NCBI GenBank assembly: GCA_036785705.1
Contig: JAWUZG010000056.1
Location: 8,743,001 to 8,807,000 of the forward strand
DNA: 64,000 nucleotides
DNA from: Acanthornis magna
Taxonomy: Eukaryota; Chordata; Aves; Passeriformes; Acanthizidae
Direction of reading: 5' to 3'
Positions within the stretch are counted from its first letter, which is position 1. Every line of letters starts with the position of its first letter. Shown piece after piece: positions 1 through 11,700 of the stretch. The notes under the pieces are model-generated. The model saw only the letters and a program-made list of their open reading frames with translations. It had not been told where the DNA came from and made no database searches. A program made the position numbers and the translations under genes.

Positions 1-292
1 GAGCTCCAGGAACACCAGGGCTGGAAAGGGCCTGCCAAGGCAAACGCGGCAAGGCCCCATCATGGCTGCTCCCACACCTTTCTGATCTGGACACCCCACA
101 TGGGTGGGCACCTCAGCCCCGGCCACCAGCTGCCATTTGGCCTAGTGTTAGGGTTGAGAGATCTAAAGAGACTCGAGCTCCTGGAACACTGGGGCTGGAA
201 AGGGCCTGCCAAGGCCATCGCAGCAGTGCCCCAACATTGCTGCTCCCACACCTTTCTGATAGGGAAAACCCAGGCATTGGGCTTGGGTAAAT

Positions 293-334
293 AACTAGGT
301 GTAGGGGTAGGGTTATGCCTAGGCTTAGCATTAG
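293..334 (+). other. Representative C linker: decayed telomere-like segment
   Basis: After the shared AACTAGG the C linker reads GTAGGGGTAGGG, then ATGCCTAGGCTTAGCATTAG. It aligns with the L linker but has lost most intact TTAGGG hexamers and is one base longer, which makes the unit 351 rather than 350 bp. The ATG here corresponds to ACG in the L linker, a CpG to TpG transition. C' has ATGCCAAGG; C2 (for example 644-685) has GTGTAGGCGTAGGAG. There are about 93 C-class linkers by hand count. Confidence 0.75.
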
Positions 335-508
335 GAGATCTAAAGGGCCTCGAGCTCCAGGAACACCAAAGCTGGAAAGGGCCTGCCAAGGCAAACGCGG
401 CAAGACCCCATCATGGCTGCTCTCACACCTTTCTGATCTGGACACCCCACATGGGTGGGCACCTCGGCCCCGGCCACCAGCTGCCATTTGGCCTAGAGTT
501 AGGGTTGA
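335..508 (+). repeat. A half of monomer (174 bp)
   Basis: First half of the ancestral dimer. Over its first ~103 positions a typical A half differs from a typical B half at about 12 sites (roughly 88% alike), sharing the core GGAAAGGGCCTGCCAAGGC and the tail CACACCTTTCTGAT. The rest (CACCAGCTGCCATTTGGCC) is specific to A, and it ends AGTTAGGGTTGA or TGTTAGGGTTGA. Four A variants recur: CCCCACATGGGTGGGC, CGCCACAGGGTTGGGC, CCCCACATGGCTGGGC and CGCCACATGGATGGGC. These variants mark positions inside the higher-order repeats. Confidence 0.85.
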
Positions 509-685
509 GAGATTTAAAGAGTTACAAGCTCTGGGAACACTGGGGCTGGAAAGGGCCTGCCAAGGCCATCGCAGCAGTGCCCCAACACTGCTGCTGCCAC
601 ACCTTTCTGGTAGGGAAAACCCAGGCATTGGGCTTGGCTAAATAACTAGGTGTAGGCGTAGGAGTATGCCTAGGCTTAGCATTAG
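509..685 (+). repeat. B half of monomer (177 bp)
   Basis: Second half of the ancestral dimer. It contains the inverted repeat GCAGCAGTG...CACTGCTGC and ends in the linker that defines the monomer class. Four B variants recur at its start: GAGATTTAAAGAGTTACAAG, GAGATCTAAAGAGACTCGAG followed by CTCCTGG, GAGACCTAAAGAGACTCGAG, and GAGATCTAAAGACCCTCGAG. The single isolated half unit near the right edge has exactly this length and content, which supports A and B as natural modules. Confidence 0.85.
571..594 (+). other. Representative 9-bp inverted repeat (hairpin) in the B half
   Basis: GCAGCAGTG and CACTGCTGC are perfect reverse complements separated by the six bases CCCCAA. The element recurs in most C-class monomers. 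In most L-class monomers the right arm is CATTGCTGC, which leaves one G-U wobble if a plus-strand RNA is made; monomers with GCAACAGTG have a further mismatch. I see the symmetry directly; a role in RNA or DNA structure is inference. No U-tract follows, so it is not an intrinsic terminator. Confidence 0.6.
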
Positions 686-1004
686 GAGATCTAAAGGGCC
701 TCGAGCTCCAGGAACACCAAAGCTGGAAAGGGCCTGCCAAGGCAAACGCGGCAAGACCCCATCATGGCTGCTCCCACACCTTTCTGATCTGGACACCCCA
801 CATGGGTGGGCACCTCGGCCCCGGCCACCAGCTGCCATTTGGCCTAGAGTTAGGGTTGAGAGATTTAAAGAGTTACAAGCTCCGGGAACACTGGGGCTGG
901 AAAGGGCCTGCCAAGGCCATCGCAACAGTGCCCCAACATTGCTGCTCCTCCATCTTTCTGATAGGGAAAACCTAGGTACTGGGCTCGGGTAATTAACTAG
1001 GCTA

Positions 1005-1031
1005 GGGTTAGGGTTACGCCTAGGGTTAGGG
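1005..1031 (+). other. Representative L linker: telomere-like TTAGGG pairs, possible G-quadruplex
   Basis: Four GGG runs (1005-1007, 1011-1013, 1023-1025, 1029-1031) are separated by TTA, a nine-base spacer holding ACGCC, and TTA. This is two (TTAGGG)2-like blocks and fits a G-quadruplex pattern if a 9-nt central loop is allowed. About 90 of 183 linkers are of this L/L2 class. The m2 position of the five-monomer repeat usually carries GGTTAGGCTTAGG instead, losing the fourth run. The G-rich strand is always the plus strand. Confidence 0.7.
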
Positions 1032-4000
1032 TTAGGAGATCTAAAGGGCCTCGAGCTCCAGGAACACCAGGGCTGGAAAGGGCCTGCCAAGGCAAATGCG
1101 GCAAGGCTCCATCATGCCTGCTCTCACACCTTTCTGATCTGGACACCCCACATGGCTGGGCACCTCAGCCCCTGCCACCAGCTGCCATTTGGCCTAGAGT
1201 TAGGGTTGAGAGACCTAAAGAGACTCGAGCTCTGGGAACACTGGGGCTGGAAAGGGCCTGCCAAGGCCATCGCAGCAGTGCCTTAACACTGCTGCTGCCA
1301 CACCTTTCTGATAGGGAAAACCCAGGCATTGGGCTTGGGTAAATAACTAGGTGTAGGGGTAGGGTTATGCCTAGGCTTAGCATTAGGAGATCTAAAGGGC
1401 CTCGAGCTCCAGGAACACCAGGGCTGGAAAGGGCCTGCCAAGGCAAACGCAGCAAGGCCCCATCATGGCTGCTCCCACACCTTTCTGATCTGGACACGCC
1501 ACAGGGTTGGGCACCTCGGCCCCTGCCACCAGCTGCCATTTGGCCTAGTGTTAGGGTTGAGAGATCTAAAGAGACTCGAGCTCCTGGAACACTGGGGCTG
1601 GAAAGGGCCTGCCAAGGCCATCGCAGCAGTGCCCTAACACTGCTGCTCCCACACCTTTCTGATAGGGAAAACCCAGGCATTGGGCTTGGGTAAATAACTA
1701 GGTGTAGGGGTAGGGTTATGCCAAGGCTTAGCATTAGGAGATCTAAAGGGCCTCGAGCTCCAGGAACACCAGGGCTGGAAAGGGCCTGCCAAGGCAAACG
1801 CGGCAAGGCCCCATCATGGCTGCTCCCACACCTTTCTGATCTGGACACCCCACATGGGTGGGCACCTCAGCCCCTGCCACCAGCTGCCATTTGGCCTAGT
1901 GTTAGGGTTGAGAGATCTAAAGACACTCGAGCTCCTGGAACACTGGGGCTGGAAAGGGCCTGCCAAGGCCATCGCAGCAGTGCCCCAACATTGCTGCTCC
2001 TCCATCTGTCTGATAGGGAAAACTTAGGTACTGGGCTTGGGTAATTAACTAGGCTAGGGTTAGGGTTACACCTAGGGTTAGGGTTAGGAGATCTAAAGGG
2101 CCTCGAGCTCCAGGAACACCAGGGCTGGAAAGGGCCTGCCAAGGCAAGCGCAGCAAGGTCCCAACATGGCTGCTCCCACACCTTTCTGATCTGGACACCC
2201 CACATGGGTGGGCACCTCGGCCCCTGCCACCAGCTGCCATTTGGCCTAGAGTTAGGGTTGAGAGATTTAAAGAGTTACAAGCTCTGGGAACACTGGGGCT
2301 GGAAAGGGCCTGCCAAGGCCATCGCAGCAGTGCCCCAACACTGCTGCTCCCACACCTTTCTGATAGGGAAAACCCAGGCATTGGGCTTGGGTAAATAACT
2401 AGGTGTAGGCGTAGGAGTATGCCTAGGCTTAGCATTAGGAGATCTAAAGGGCTTCGAGCTCCAGGAACACCAGGGCTGGAAAGGGCCTGCCAAGGCAAAC
2501 GCGGCAAGGCCCCATCATGCCTGCTCCCACACCTTTCTGATCTGGACACCCCACATGGCTGGGCACCTCAGCCCCTGCCACCAGCTGCCATTTGGCCTAG
2601 AGTTAGGGTTGAGAGATTTAAAGAGTTACAAGCTCTGGGAACACTGGGGCTGGAAAGGGCCTGCCAAGGCCATTGCAACAGTGCCCCAACATTGCTGCTC
2701 CTCCATCTTTCTGATAGGGAAAACCTAGGTACTGGGCTAAGGGAAATTAACTAGGCTAGGGTTAGGGTTACACCTAGGGTTAGGGTTAGGAGATCTAAAG
2801 GGCCTCGAGCTCCAGGAACACCAGGGCTGGAAAGGGCCTGCCAAGGCAAACGCGGCAAGGCCCCATCATGGCTGCTCCCACACCTTTCTGATCTGGACAC
2901 GCCACAGGGTTGGGCACCTCGGCCCCTGCCACCAGCTGCCATTTGGCCTAGTGTTAGGGTTGAGAGATCTAAAGAGACTCGAGCTCCTGGAACACTGGGG
3001 CTGGAAAGGGCCTGCCAAGGCCATCGCAGCAGTGCCCCAACATTGCTGCTCCTCCATCTGTCTGATAGGGAAAACCAAGGTACTGGGCTTGGGTAATTAA
3101 CTAGGCTAGGTTTAGGGTTACGCCTAGGGTTAGGGTTAGGAGATCTAAAGGGCCTTGAGCTCCAGGAACACCAGGGCTGGAAAGGGCCTGCCAAGGCAAA
3201 TGCGGCAAAGCCCCAACATGGCTGCTCCCACACCTTTCTGATCTGGACACGCCACATGGATGGGCACCTCGGCCCCTGCCACCAGCTGCCATTTGGCCTA
3301 GTGTTAGGGTTGAGAGATCTAAAGAGACTCGAGCTCCTGGAACACTGCGGCTGGAAAGGGCCTGCCAAGGCCATCGCAGCAGTGCCCTAACACTGCTGCT
3401 CCCACACCTTTCTGATAGGGAAAACCCAGGCATTGGGCTTGGGTAAATAACTAGGTGTAGGGGTAGGGTTATGCCAAGGCTTAGCATTAGGAGATCTAAA
3501 GGGCCTCGAGCTCCAGGAACACCAGGGCTGGAAAGGGCCTGCCAAGGCAAACGCGGCAAGGCCCCATCATGGCTGCTCCCACACCTTTCTGATCTGGACA
3601 CCCCACATGGGTGGGCACCTCAGCCCCTGCCACCAGCTGCCATTTGGCCTAGTGTTAGGGTTGAGAGATCTAAAGAGACTCGAGCTCCTGGAACACTGGG
3701 GCTGGAAAGGGCCTGCCAAGGCCATCGCAGCAGTGCCCCAACATTGCTGCTCCTCCATCTGTCTGATAGGGAAAACTTAGGTACTGGGCTTGGGTAATTA
3801 ACTAGGCTAGGGTTAGGGTTACACCTAGGGTTAGGCTTAGGAGATCTAAAGGGCCTCGAGCTCCAGGAACACCAGGGCTGGAAAGGGCCTGCCAAGGCAA
3901 ACGCAGCAAGGTCCCAACATGGCTGCTCCCACACCTTTCTGATCTGGACACCCCACATGGGTGGGCACCTCGGCCCCGGCCACCAGCTGCCATTTGGCCT

Positions 4001-7000
4001 AGAGTTAGGGTTGAGAGATCTAAAGAGACTCGAGCTCCTGGAACACTGGGGCTGGAAAGGGCCTGCCAAGGCCATCGCAGCAGTGCCCCAACACTGCTGC
4101 TCCCACACCTTTCTGATAGGGAAAACCCAGGCATTGGGCTTGGGTAAATAACTAGGTGTAGGGGTAGGGTTATGCCTAGGCTTAGCATTAGGAGATCTAA
4201 AGGGCCTCGAGCTCCAGGAACACCAGGGCTGGAAAGGGCCTGCCAAGGCAAACGCGGCAAGACCCCATCATGGCTGCTCTCACACCTTTCTGATCTGGAC
4301 ACCCCACATGGGTGGGCACCTCGGCCCCGGCCACCAGCTGCCATTTGGCCTAGAGTTAGGGTTGAGAGATTTAAAGAGTTACAAGCTCCGGGAACACTGG
4401 GGCTGGAAAGGGCCTGCCAAGGCCATCGCAACAGTGCCCCAACATTGCTGCTCCTCCATCTTTCTGATAGGGAAAACCCTGGTAATGGGCTCGGCTAATT
4501 AACTAGGCTAGGGTTAGGGTTACGCCTAGGGTTAGGGTTAGGAGATCTAAAGGGCCTCGAGCTCCAGGAACACCAGGGCTGGAAAGGGCCTGCCAAGGCA
4601 AATGCGGCAAGGCTCCATCATGCCTGCTCCCACACCTTTCTGATCTGGACACCCCACATGGCTGGGCACCTCAGCCCCTGCCACCAGCTGCCATTTGGCC
4701 TAGAGTTAGGGTTGAGAGACCTAAAGAGACTCGAGCTCTGGGAACACTGGGGCTGGAAAGGGCCTGCCAAGGCCATCGCAGCAGTGCCCTAACACTGCTG
4801 CTCCCACACCTTTCTGATAGGGAAAACCCAGCCATTGGTTATGGGTAAATAACTAGGTGTAGGGGTAGGGTTATGCCAAGGCTTAGCATTAGGAGATCTA
4901 AAGGGCCTCGAGCTCCAGGAACACCAGGGCTGGAAAGGGCCTGCCAAGGCAAACGCGGCAAGGCCCCATCATGGCTGCTCCCACACCTTTCTGATCTGGA
5001 CACCCCACATGGGTGGGCACCTCAGCCCCTGCCACCAGCTGCCATTTGGCCTAGTGTTAGGGTTGAGAGATCTAAAGACACTCGAGCTCCTGGAACACTG
5101 GGGCTGGAAAGGGCCTGCCAAGGCCATCGCAGCAGTGCCCCAACATTGCTGCTCCTCCATCTGTCTGATAGGGAAAACTTAGGTACTGGGCTTGGGTAAT
5201 TAACTAGGCTAGGGTTAGGGTTACACCTAGGGTTAGGCTTAGGAGATCTAAAGGGCCTCGAGCTCCAGGAACACCAGGGCTGGAAAGGGCCTGCCAAGGC
5301 AAACGCAGCAAGGTCCCAACATGGCTGCTCCCACACCTTTCTGATCTGGACACCCCACATGGGTGGGCACCTCGGCCCCGGCCACCAGCTGCCATTTGGC
5401 CTAGAGTTAGGGTTGAGAGATTTAAAGAGTTACAAGCTCTGGGAACACTGGGGCTGGAAAGGGCCTGCCAAGGCCATCGCAGCAGTGCCCCAACACTGCT
5501 GCTCCCACACCTTTCTGATAGGGAAAAGCCAGGCATTGGGCTTGGGTAAATAACTAGGTGTAGGCGTAGGAGTATGCCTAGGCTTAGCATTAGGAGATCT
5601 AAAGGGCTTCGAGCTCCAGGAACACCAAAGCTGGAAAGGGCCTGCCAAGGCAAACGCGGCAAGACCCCATCATGGCTGCTCCCACACCTTTCTGATCTGG
5701 ACACGCCACAGGGTTGGGCACCTCGGCCCCTGCCACCAGCTGCCATTTGGCCTAGTGTTAGGGTTGAGAGATCTAAAGAGACTCGAGCTCCTGGAACACT
5801 GGGGCTGGAAAGGGCCTGCCAAGGCCATCGCAGCAGTGCCCCAACACTGCTGCTCCCACACCTTTCTGATAGGGAAAACCCAGGCATTGGGCTTGGGTAA
5901 ATAACTAGGTGTAGGGGTAGGGTTATGCCTAGTCTTAGCATTAGGAGATCTAAAGGGCCTCGAGCTCCAGGAACACCAGGGCTGGAAAGGGCCTGCCAAG
6001 GCAAACGCGGCAAGACCCCATCATGGCTGCTCCCACACCTTTCTGATCTGGACACCCCACATGGGTGGGCACCTCGGCCCCGGCCACCAGCTGCCATTTG
6101 GCCTAGAGTTAGGGTTGAGAGATTTAAAGAGTTACAAGCTCCGGGAACACTGGGGCTGGAAAGGGCCTGCCAAGGCCATCGCAGCAGTGCCCCAACATTG
6201 CTGCTCCTCCATCTTTCTGATAGGGAAAACCCTGGTAATGGGCTCGGCTAATTAACTAGGCTAGGGTTAGGGTTACGCCTAGGGTTAGGGTTAGGAGATC
6301 TAAAGGGCCTCGAGCTCCAGGAACACCAGGGCTGGAAAGGGCCTGCCAAGGCAAATGTGGCAAGGCTCCATCATGCCTGCTCCCACACCTTTCTGATCTG
6401 GACACCCCACATGGCTGGGCACCTCGGCCCCTGCCACCAGCTGCCATTTGGCCTAGAGTTAGGGTTGAGAGACCTAAAGAGACTCGAGCTCTGGGAACAC
6501 TGGGGCTGGAAAGGGCCTGCCAAGGCCATCGCAGCAGTGCCCTAACACTGCTGCTCCCACACCTTTCTGATAGGGAAAACCCAGCCATTGGGCTTGGGTA
6601 AATAACTAGGTGTAGGGGTAGGGTTATGCCAAGGCTTAGCATTAGGAGATCTAAAGGGCCTCGAGCTCCAGGAACACCAGGGCTGGAAAGGGCCTGCCAA
6701 GGCAAACGCGGCAAGGCCCCATCATGGCTGCTCCCACACCTTTCTGATCTGGACACGCCACAGGGTTCGGCACCTCGGCCCCTGCCACCAGCTGCCATTT
6801 GGCCTAGTGTTAGGGTTGAGAGATCTAAAGAGACTCGAGCTCCTGGAACACTGGGGCTGGAAAGGGCCTGCCAAGGCCATCGCAGCAGTGCCCCAACATT
6901 GCCGCTCCTCCATCTTTCTGATAGGGAAAACCAAGGTACTGGGCTTGGGTAATTAACTAGGCTAGGGTTAGGGTTACGCCTAGGGTTAGGCTTAGGAGAT

Positions 7001-7012
7001 CTAAAGGGTCTC

Positions 7013-8749
7013 GAGCTCCAGGAACACCAGGGCTGGAAAGGGCCTGCCAAGGCAAACGCGGCAAGGCCCCATCATGGCTGCTCCCACACCTTTCTGATCT
7101 GGACACCCCACATGGGTGGGCACCTCAGCCCCGGCCACCAGCTGCCATTTGGCCTAGTGTTAGGGTTGAGAGATCTAAAGACACTCGAGCTCCTGGAACA
7201 CTGGGGCTGGAAAGGGCCTGCCAAGGCCATCGCAGCAGTGCCCCAACATTGCTGCTCCCACACCTTTCTGATAGGGAAAACCCAGGCATTGGGCTTGGGT
7301 AAATAACTAGGTGTAGGGGTAGGGTTATGCCTAGGCTTAGCATTAGGAGATCTAAAGGGCCTCGAGCTCCAGGAACACCAAAGCTGGAAAGGGCCTGCCA
7401 AGGCAAACGTGGCAAGACCCCATCATGGCTGCTCCCACACCTTTCTGATCTGGACACCCCACATGGGTGGGCACCTCGGCCCCGGCCACCAGCTGCCATT
7501 TGGCCTAGAGTTAGGGTTGAGAGATTTAAAGAGTTACAAGCTCTGGGAACACTGGGGCTGGAAAGGGCCTGCCAAGACCATCGCAGCAGTGCCCCAACAC
7601 TGCTGCTGCCACACCTTTCTGGTAGGGAAAACCCAGGCATTGGGCTTGGCTAAATAACTAGGTGTAGGCGTAGGAGTATGCCAAGGCTTAGCATTAGGAG
7701 ATCTAAAGGGCCTCGAGCTCCAGGAACACCAAAGCTGGAAAGGGCCTGCCAAGGCAAACGCGGCAAGACCCCATCATGGCTGCTCCCACACCTTTCTGAT
7801 CTGGACACCCCACATGGGTGGGCACCTCGGCCCCGGCCACCAGCTGCCATTTGGCCTAGAGTTAGGGTTGAGAGATTTAAAGAGTTACAAGCTCCGGGAA
7901 CACTGGGGCTGGAAAGGGCCTGCCAAGGCCATCGCATCAGTGCCCCAACATTGCTGCTCCTCCATCTTTCTGATAGGGAAAACCTAGGTACTGGGCTCGG
8001 GTAATTAACTAGGCTAGGGTTAGGGTTACGCCTAGGGTTAGGGTTAGGAGATCTAAAGGGCCTCGAGCTCCAGGAACACCAGGGCTGGAAAGGGCCTGCC
8101 AAGGCAAATGCGGCAAGGCTCCATCATGCCTGCTCTCACACCTTTCTGATCTGGACACCCCACATGGCTGGGCACCTCAGCCCCTGCCACCAGCTGCCAT
8201 TTGGCCTAGAGTTAGGGTTGAGAGACCTAAAGAGACTCGAGCTCTGGGAACACTGGGGCTGGAAAGGGCCTGCCAAGGCCATCGCAGCAGTGCCCTAACA
8301 CTGCTGCTGCCACACCTTTCTGATAGGGAAAACCCAGGCATTGGGCTTGGGTAAATAACTAGGTGTAGGGGTAGGGTTATGCCTAGGCTTAGCATTAGGA
8401 GATCTAAAGGGCCTCGAGCTCCAGGAACACCAGGGCTGGAAAGGGCCTGCCAAGGCAAACGCGGCAAGGCCCCATCATGGCTGCTCCCACACCTTTCTGA
8501 TCTGGACACGCCACAGGGTTGGGCACCTCGGCCCCTGCCACCAGCTGCCATTTGGCCTAGTGTTAGGGTTGAGAGATCTAAAGAGACTCGAGCTCCTGGA
8601 ACACTGCGGCTGGAAAGGGCCTGCCAAGGCCATCGCAGCAGTGCCCTAACACTGCTGCTCCCACACCTTTCTGATAGGGAAAACCCAGGCATTGGGCTTG
8701 GGTAAATAACTAGGTGTAGGGGTAGGGTTATGCCAAGGCTTAGCATTAG
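7013..8749 (+). repeat. Copy 2 of the ~1.7-kb duplicated block
   Basis: Partner of the block at the left edge. Its last two monomers (8048-8749) are also found at 15412-16113, so this part is present three times at offsets of 7012 and 7364 bp. The steps of 20 and 21 monomers suggest a ~7-kb super-period blurred by gain or loss of single monomers. Confidence 0.75.
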
Positions 8750-11700
8750 GAGATCTAAAGGGCCTCGAGCTCCAGGAACACCAGGGCTGGCAAGGGCCTG
8801 CCAAGGCAAACGCAGCAAGGTCCCAACATGGCTGCTCCCACACCTTTCTGATCTGGACACCCCACATGGGTGGGCACCTCGGCCCCGGCCACCAGCTGCC
8901 ATTTGGCCTAGAGTTAGGGTTGAGAGATTTAAAGAGTTACAAGCTCTGGGAACACTGGGGCTGGAAAGGGCCTGCCAAGGCCATCGCAGCAGTGCCCCAA
9001 CACTGCTGCTCCCACACCTTTCTGATAGGGAAAAGCCAGGCATTGGGCTTGGGTAAATAACTAGGTGTAGGCGTAGGAGTATGCCTAGGCTTAGAATAAG
9101 GAGATCTAAAGGGCCTCGAGCTCCAGGAACACCAGGGCTGGAAAGGGCCTGCCAAGGCAAACGTGGCAAGGCCCCATCATGGCTGCTCCCACACCTTTCT
9201 GATCTGGACACGCCACAGGGTTGGGCACCTCGGCCCCTGCCACCAGCTGCCATTTGGCCTAGTGTTAGGGTTGAGAGATCTAAAGAGACTCGAGCTCCTG
9301 GAACACTGGGGCTGGAAAGGGCCTGCCAAGGCCATCGCAGCAGTGCCCCAACATTGCTGCTCCTCCATCTTTCTGATAGGGAAAACCAAGGTACTGGGCT
9401 CGGGTAATTAACTAGGCTAGGGTTAGGGTTACGCCTAGGGTTAGGGTTAGGAGATCTAAAGGGTCTCGAGCTCCAGGAACACCAGGGCTGGAAAGGGCCT
9501 GCCAAGGCAAACGCGGCAAGGCCCCATCATGGCTGCTCCCACACCTTTCTGATCTGGACACCCCACATGGGTGGGCACCTCGGCCCCGGCCACCAGCTGC
9601 CATTTGGCCTAGAGTTAGGATTGAGAGATTTAAAGAGTTACAAGCTCTGGGAACACTGGGGCTGGAAAGGGCCTGCCAAGGCCATCGCAGCAGTGCCCCA
9701 ACACTGCTGCTGCCACACCTTTCTGGTAGGGAAAACCCAGGCATTGGGCTTGGCTAAATAACTAGGTGTAGGCGTAGGAGTATGCCTAGGCTTAGCATTA
9801 GGAGATCTAAAGGGCCTCGAGCTCCAGGAACACCAAAGCTGGAAAGGGCCTGCCAAGGCAAACGCGGCAAGACCCCATCATGGCTGCTCCCACACCTTTC
9901 TGATCTGGACACCCCACATGGGTGGGCACCTCGGCCCCGGCCACCAGCTGCCATTTGGCCTAGAGTTAGGGTTGAGAGATTTAAAGAGTTACAAGCTCCG
10001 GGAACACTGGGGCTGGAAAGGGCCTGCCAAGGCCATCGCAACAGTGCCCCAACATTGCTGCTCCTCCATCTTTCTGATAGGGAAAACCTAGGTACTGGGC
10101 TCGGGTAATTAACTAGGCTAGGGTTAGGGTTACGCCTAGGGTTAGGGTTAGGAGATCTAAAGGGCCTCGAGCTCCAGGAACACCAGGGCTGGAAAGGGCC
10201 TGCCAAGGCAAATGCGGCAAGGCTCCATCATGCCTGCTCTCACACCTTTCTGATCTGGACACCCCACATGGCTGGGCACCTCAGTCCCTGCCACCAGCTG
10301 CCATTTGGCCTAGAGTTAGGGTTGAGAGACCTAAAGAGACTCGAGCTCTGGGAACACTGGGGCTGGAAAGGGCCTGCCAAGGCCATCGCAGCAGTGCCCT
10401 AACACTGCTGCTGCCACACCTTTCTGATAGGGAAAACCCAGGCATTGGGCTTGGGTAAATAACTAGGTGTAGGGGTAGGGTTATGCCTAGGCTTAGCATT
10501 AGGAGATCTAAAGGGCCTCGAGCTCCAGGAACACCAGGGCTGGAAAGGGCCTGCCAAGGCAAACGCGGCAAGGCCCCATCATGGCTGCTCCCACACCTTT
10601 CTGATCTGGACACGCCACAGGGTTTGGCACCTCGGCCCCTGCCACCAGCTGCCATTTGGCCTAGTGTTAGGGTTGAGAGATCTAAAGAGACTCGAGCTCC
10701 TGGAACACTGGGGCTGGAAAGGGCCTGCCAAGGACATCGCAACAGTGCCCCAACATTGCTGCTCCTCCATCTTTCTGATAGGGAAAACCTAGGTACTGGG
10801 CTCGGGTAATTAACTAGGCTAGGGTTAGGGTTACGCCTAGGGTTAGGGTTAGGAGATCTAAAGGGCCTCGAGCTCCAGGAACACCAGGGCTGGAAAGGGC
10901 CTGCCAAGGCAAACGCGGCAAGGCTCCATCATGCCTGCTCCCACACCTTTCTGATCTGGACACCCCACATGGCTGGGCACCTCAGCCCCTGCCACCAGCT
11001 GCCATTTGGCCTAGAGTTAGGGTTGAGAGACCTAAAGAGACTCGAGCTCTGGGAACACTGGGGCTGGAAAGGGCCTGCCAAGGCCATCGCAGCAGTGCCC
11101 CAACACTGCTGCTCCCACACCTTTCTGATAGGGAAAACCCAGGCATTGGGCTTGGGTAAATAACTAGGTGTAGGGGTAGGGTTATGCCAAGGCTTAGCAT
11201 TAGGAGATCTAAAGGGCCTCGAGCTCCAGGAACACCAGGGCTGGAAAGGGCCTGCCAAGGCAAACGCGGCAAGGCCCCATCATGGCTGCTCCCACACCTT
11301 TCTGATCTGGACACGCCACAGGGTTGGGCACCTCGGCCCCTGCCACCAGCTGCCATTTGGCCTAGTGTTAGGGTTGAGAGATCTAAAGAGACTCGAGCTC
11401 CTGGAACACTGGGGCTGGAAAGGGCCTGCCAAGGCCATCGCAGCAGTGCCCCAACATTGCTGCTCCTCCATCTGTCTGATAGGGAAAACCAAGGTACTGG
11501 GCTTGGGTAATTAACTAGGCTAGGGTTAGGGTTACGCCTAGGGTTAGGGTTAGGAGATCTAAAGGGCCTTGAGCTCCAGGAACACCAGGGCTGGAAAGGG
11601 CCTGCCAAGGCAAATGCGGCAAAGCCCCAACATGGCTGCTCCCACACCTTTCTGATCTGGACACGCCACATGGATGGGCACCTCGGCCCCTGCCACCAGC

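Larger units (their letters stand above)
335..685 (+). repeat. Representative satellite monomer (351 bp, C2 linker)
   Basis: This complete unit shows the architecture. The A half begins GAGATCTAAAGGGCCTCGAG; the B half begins GAGATTTAAAGAG; the unit closes with the linker GTGTAGGCGTAGGAG and ATTAG before the next GAGATC. I counted 198 G+C of 351 (56%) and 7 CpG, against about 28 expected from base composition. A length near 350 bp matches two nucleosomes, a common size for vertebrate and plant satellites (established knowledge). Function is unknown. Confidence 0.9.
1..1737 (+). repeat. Copy 1 of a ~1.7-kb duplicated block (7012-bp offset)
   Basis: Monomer order C C2 L C and their private variants match the block at 7013-8749 with a constant offset of 7012 bp (20 monomers). 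Differences are few, for example GAGACTCGAG here against GACACTCGAG in the other copy, and ATGCCTAGG against ATGCCAAGG in the C2 linker. The match ends where the following A half differs (CGGCAAGGCCCC here, CAGCAAGGTCCC there). Confidence 0.75.

Noticed and set aside
472..500. CTCF-like site around CCACCAGCTGCC in each A half
   Set aside because: At least two mismatches to the core I remember (CCASYAGRKGGC); too weak to call without a matrix score.
571..594. Intrinsic transcription terminator
   Set aside because: The stem is not followed by a T-tract, and the context is a eukaryotic-type satellite.
315..641. Plus-strand ~108-codon frames recurring at most C linkers
   Set aside because: They start at an ATG that exists only in C linkers and corresponds to ACG in L linkers, as expected from CpG decay, and they simply cross one monomer. 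Opposite-strand frames overlap them fully.
335..685. tRNA- or SINE-derived unit with RNA polymerase III boxes
   Set aside because: I found no GGTTCGANTCC-type B box and no A-rich tail or target-site duplications.
989..1040. True telomere or long interstitial (TTAGGG)n tract
   Set aside because: The longest runs hold only two TTAGGG hexamers followed by a partial one, in a fixed place in every unit. It is part of the satellite, not a telomere tract.
3090..3130. Plant-type TTTAGGG telomere repeat (GGTTTAGGG near 3109)
   Set aside because: It is a single substitution in one L linker; all comparable linkers have TTAGGG.
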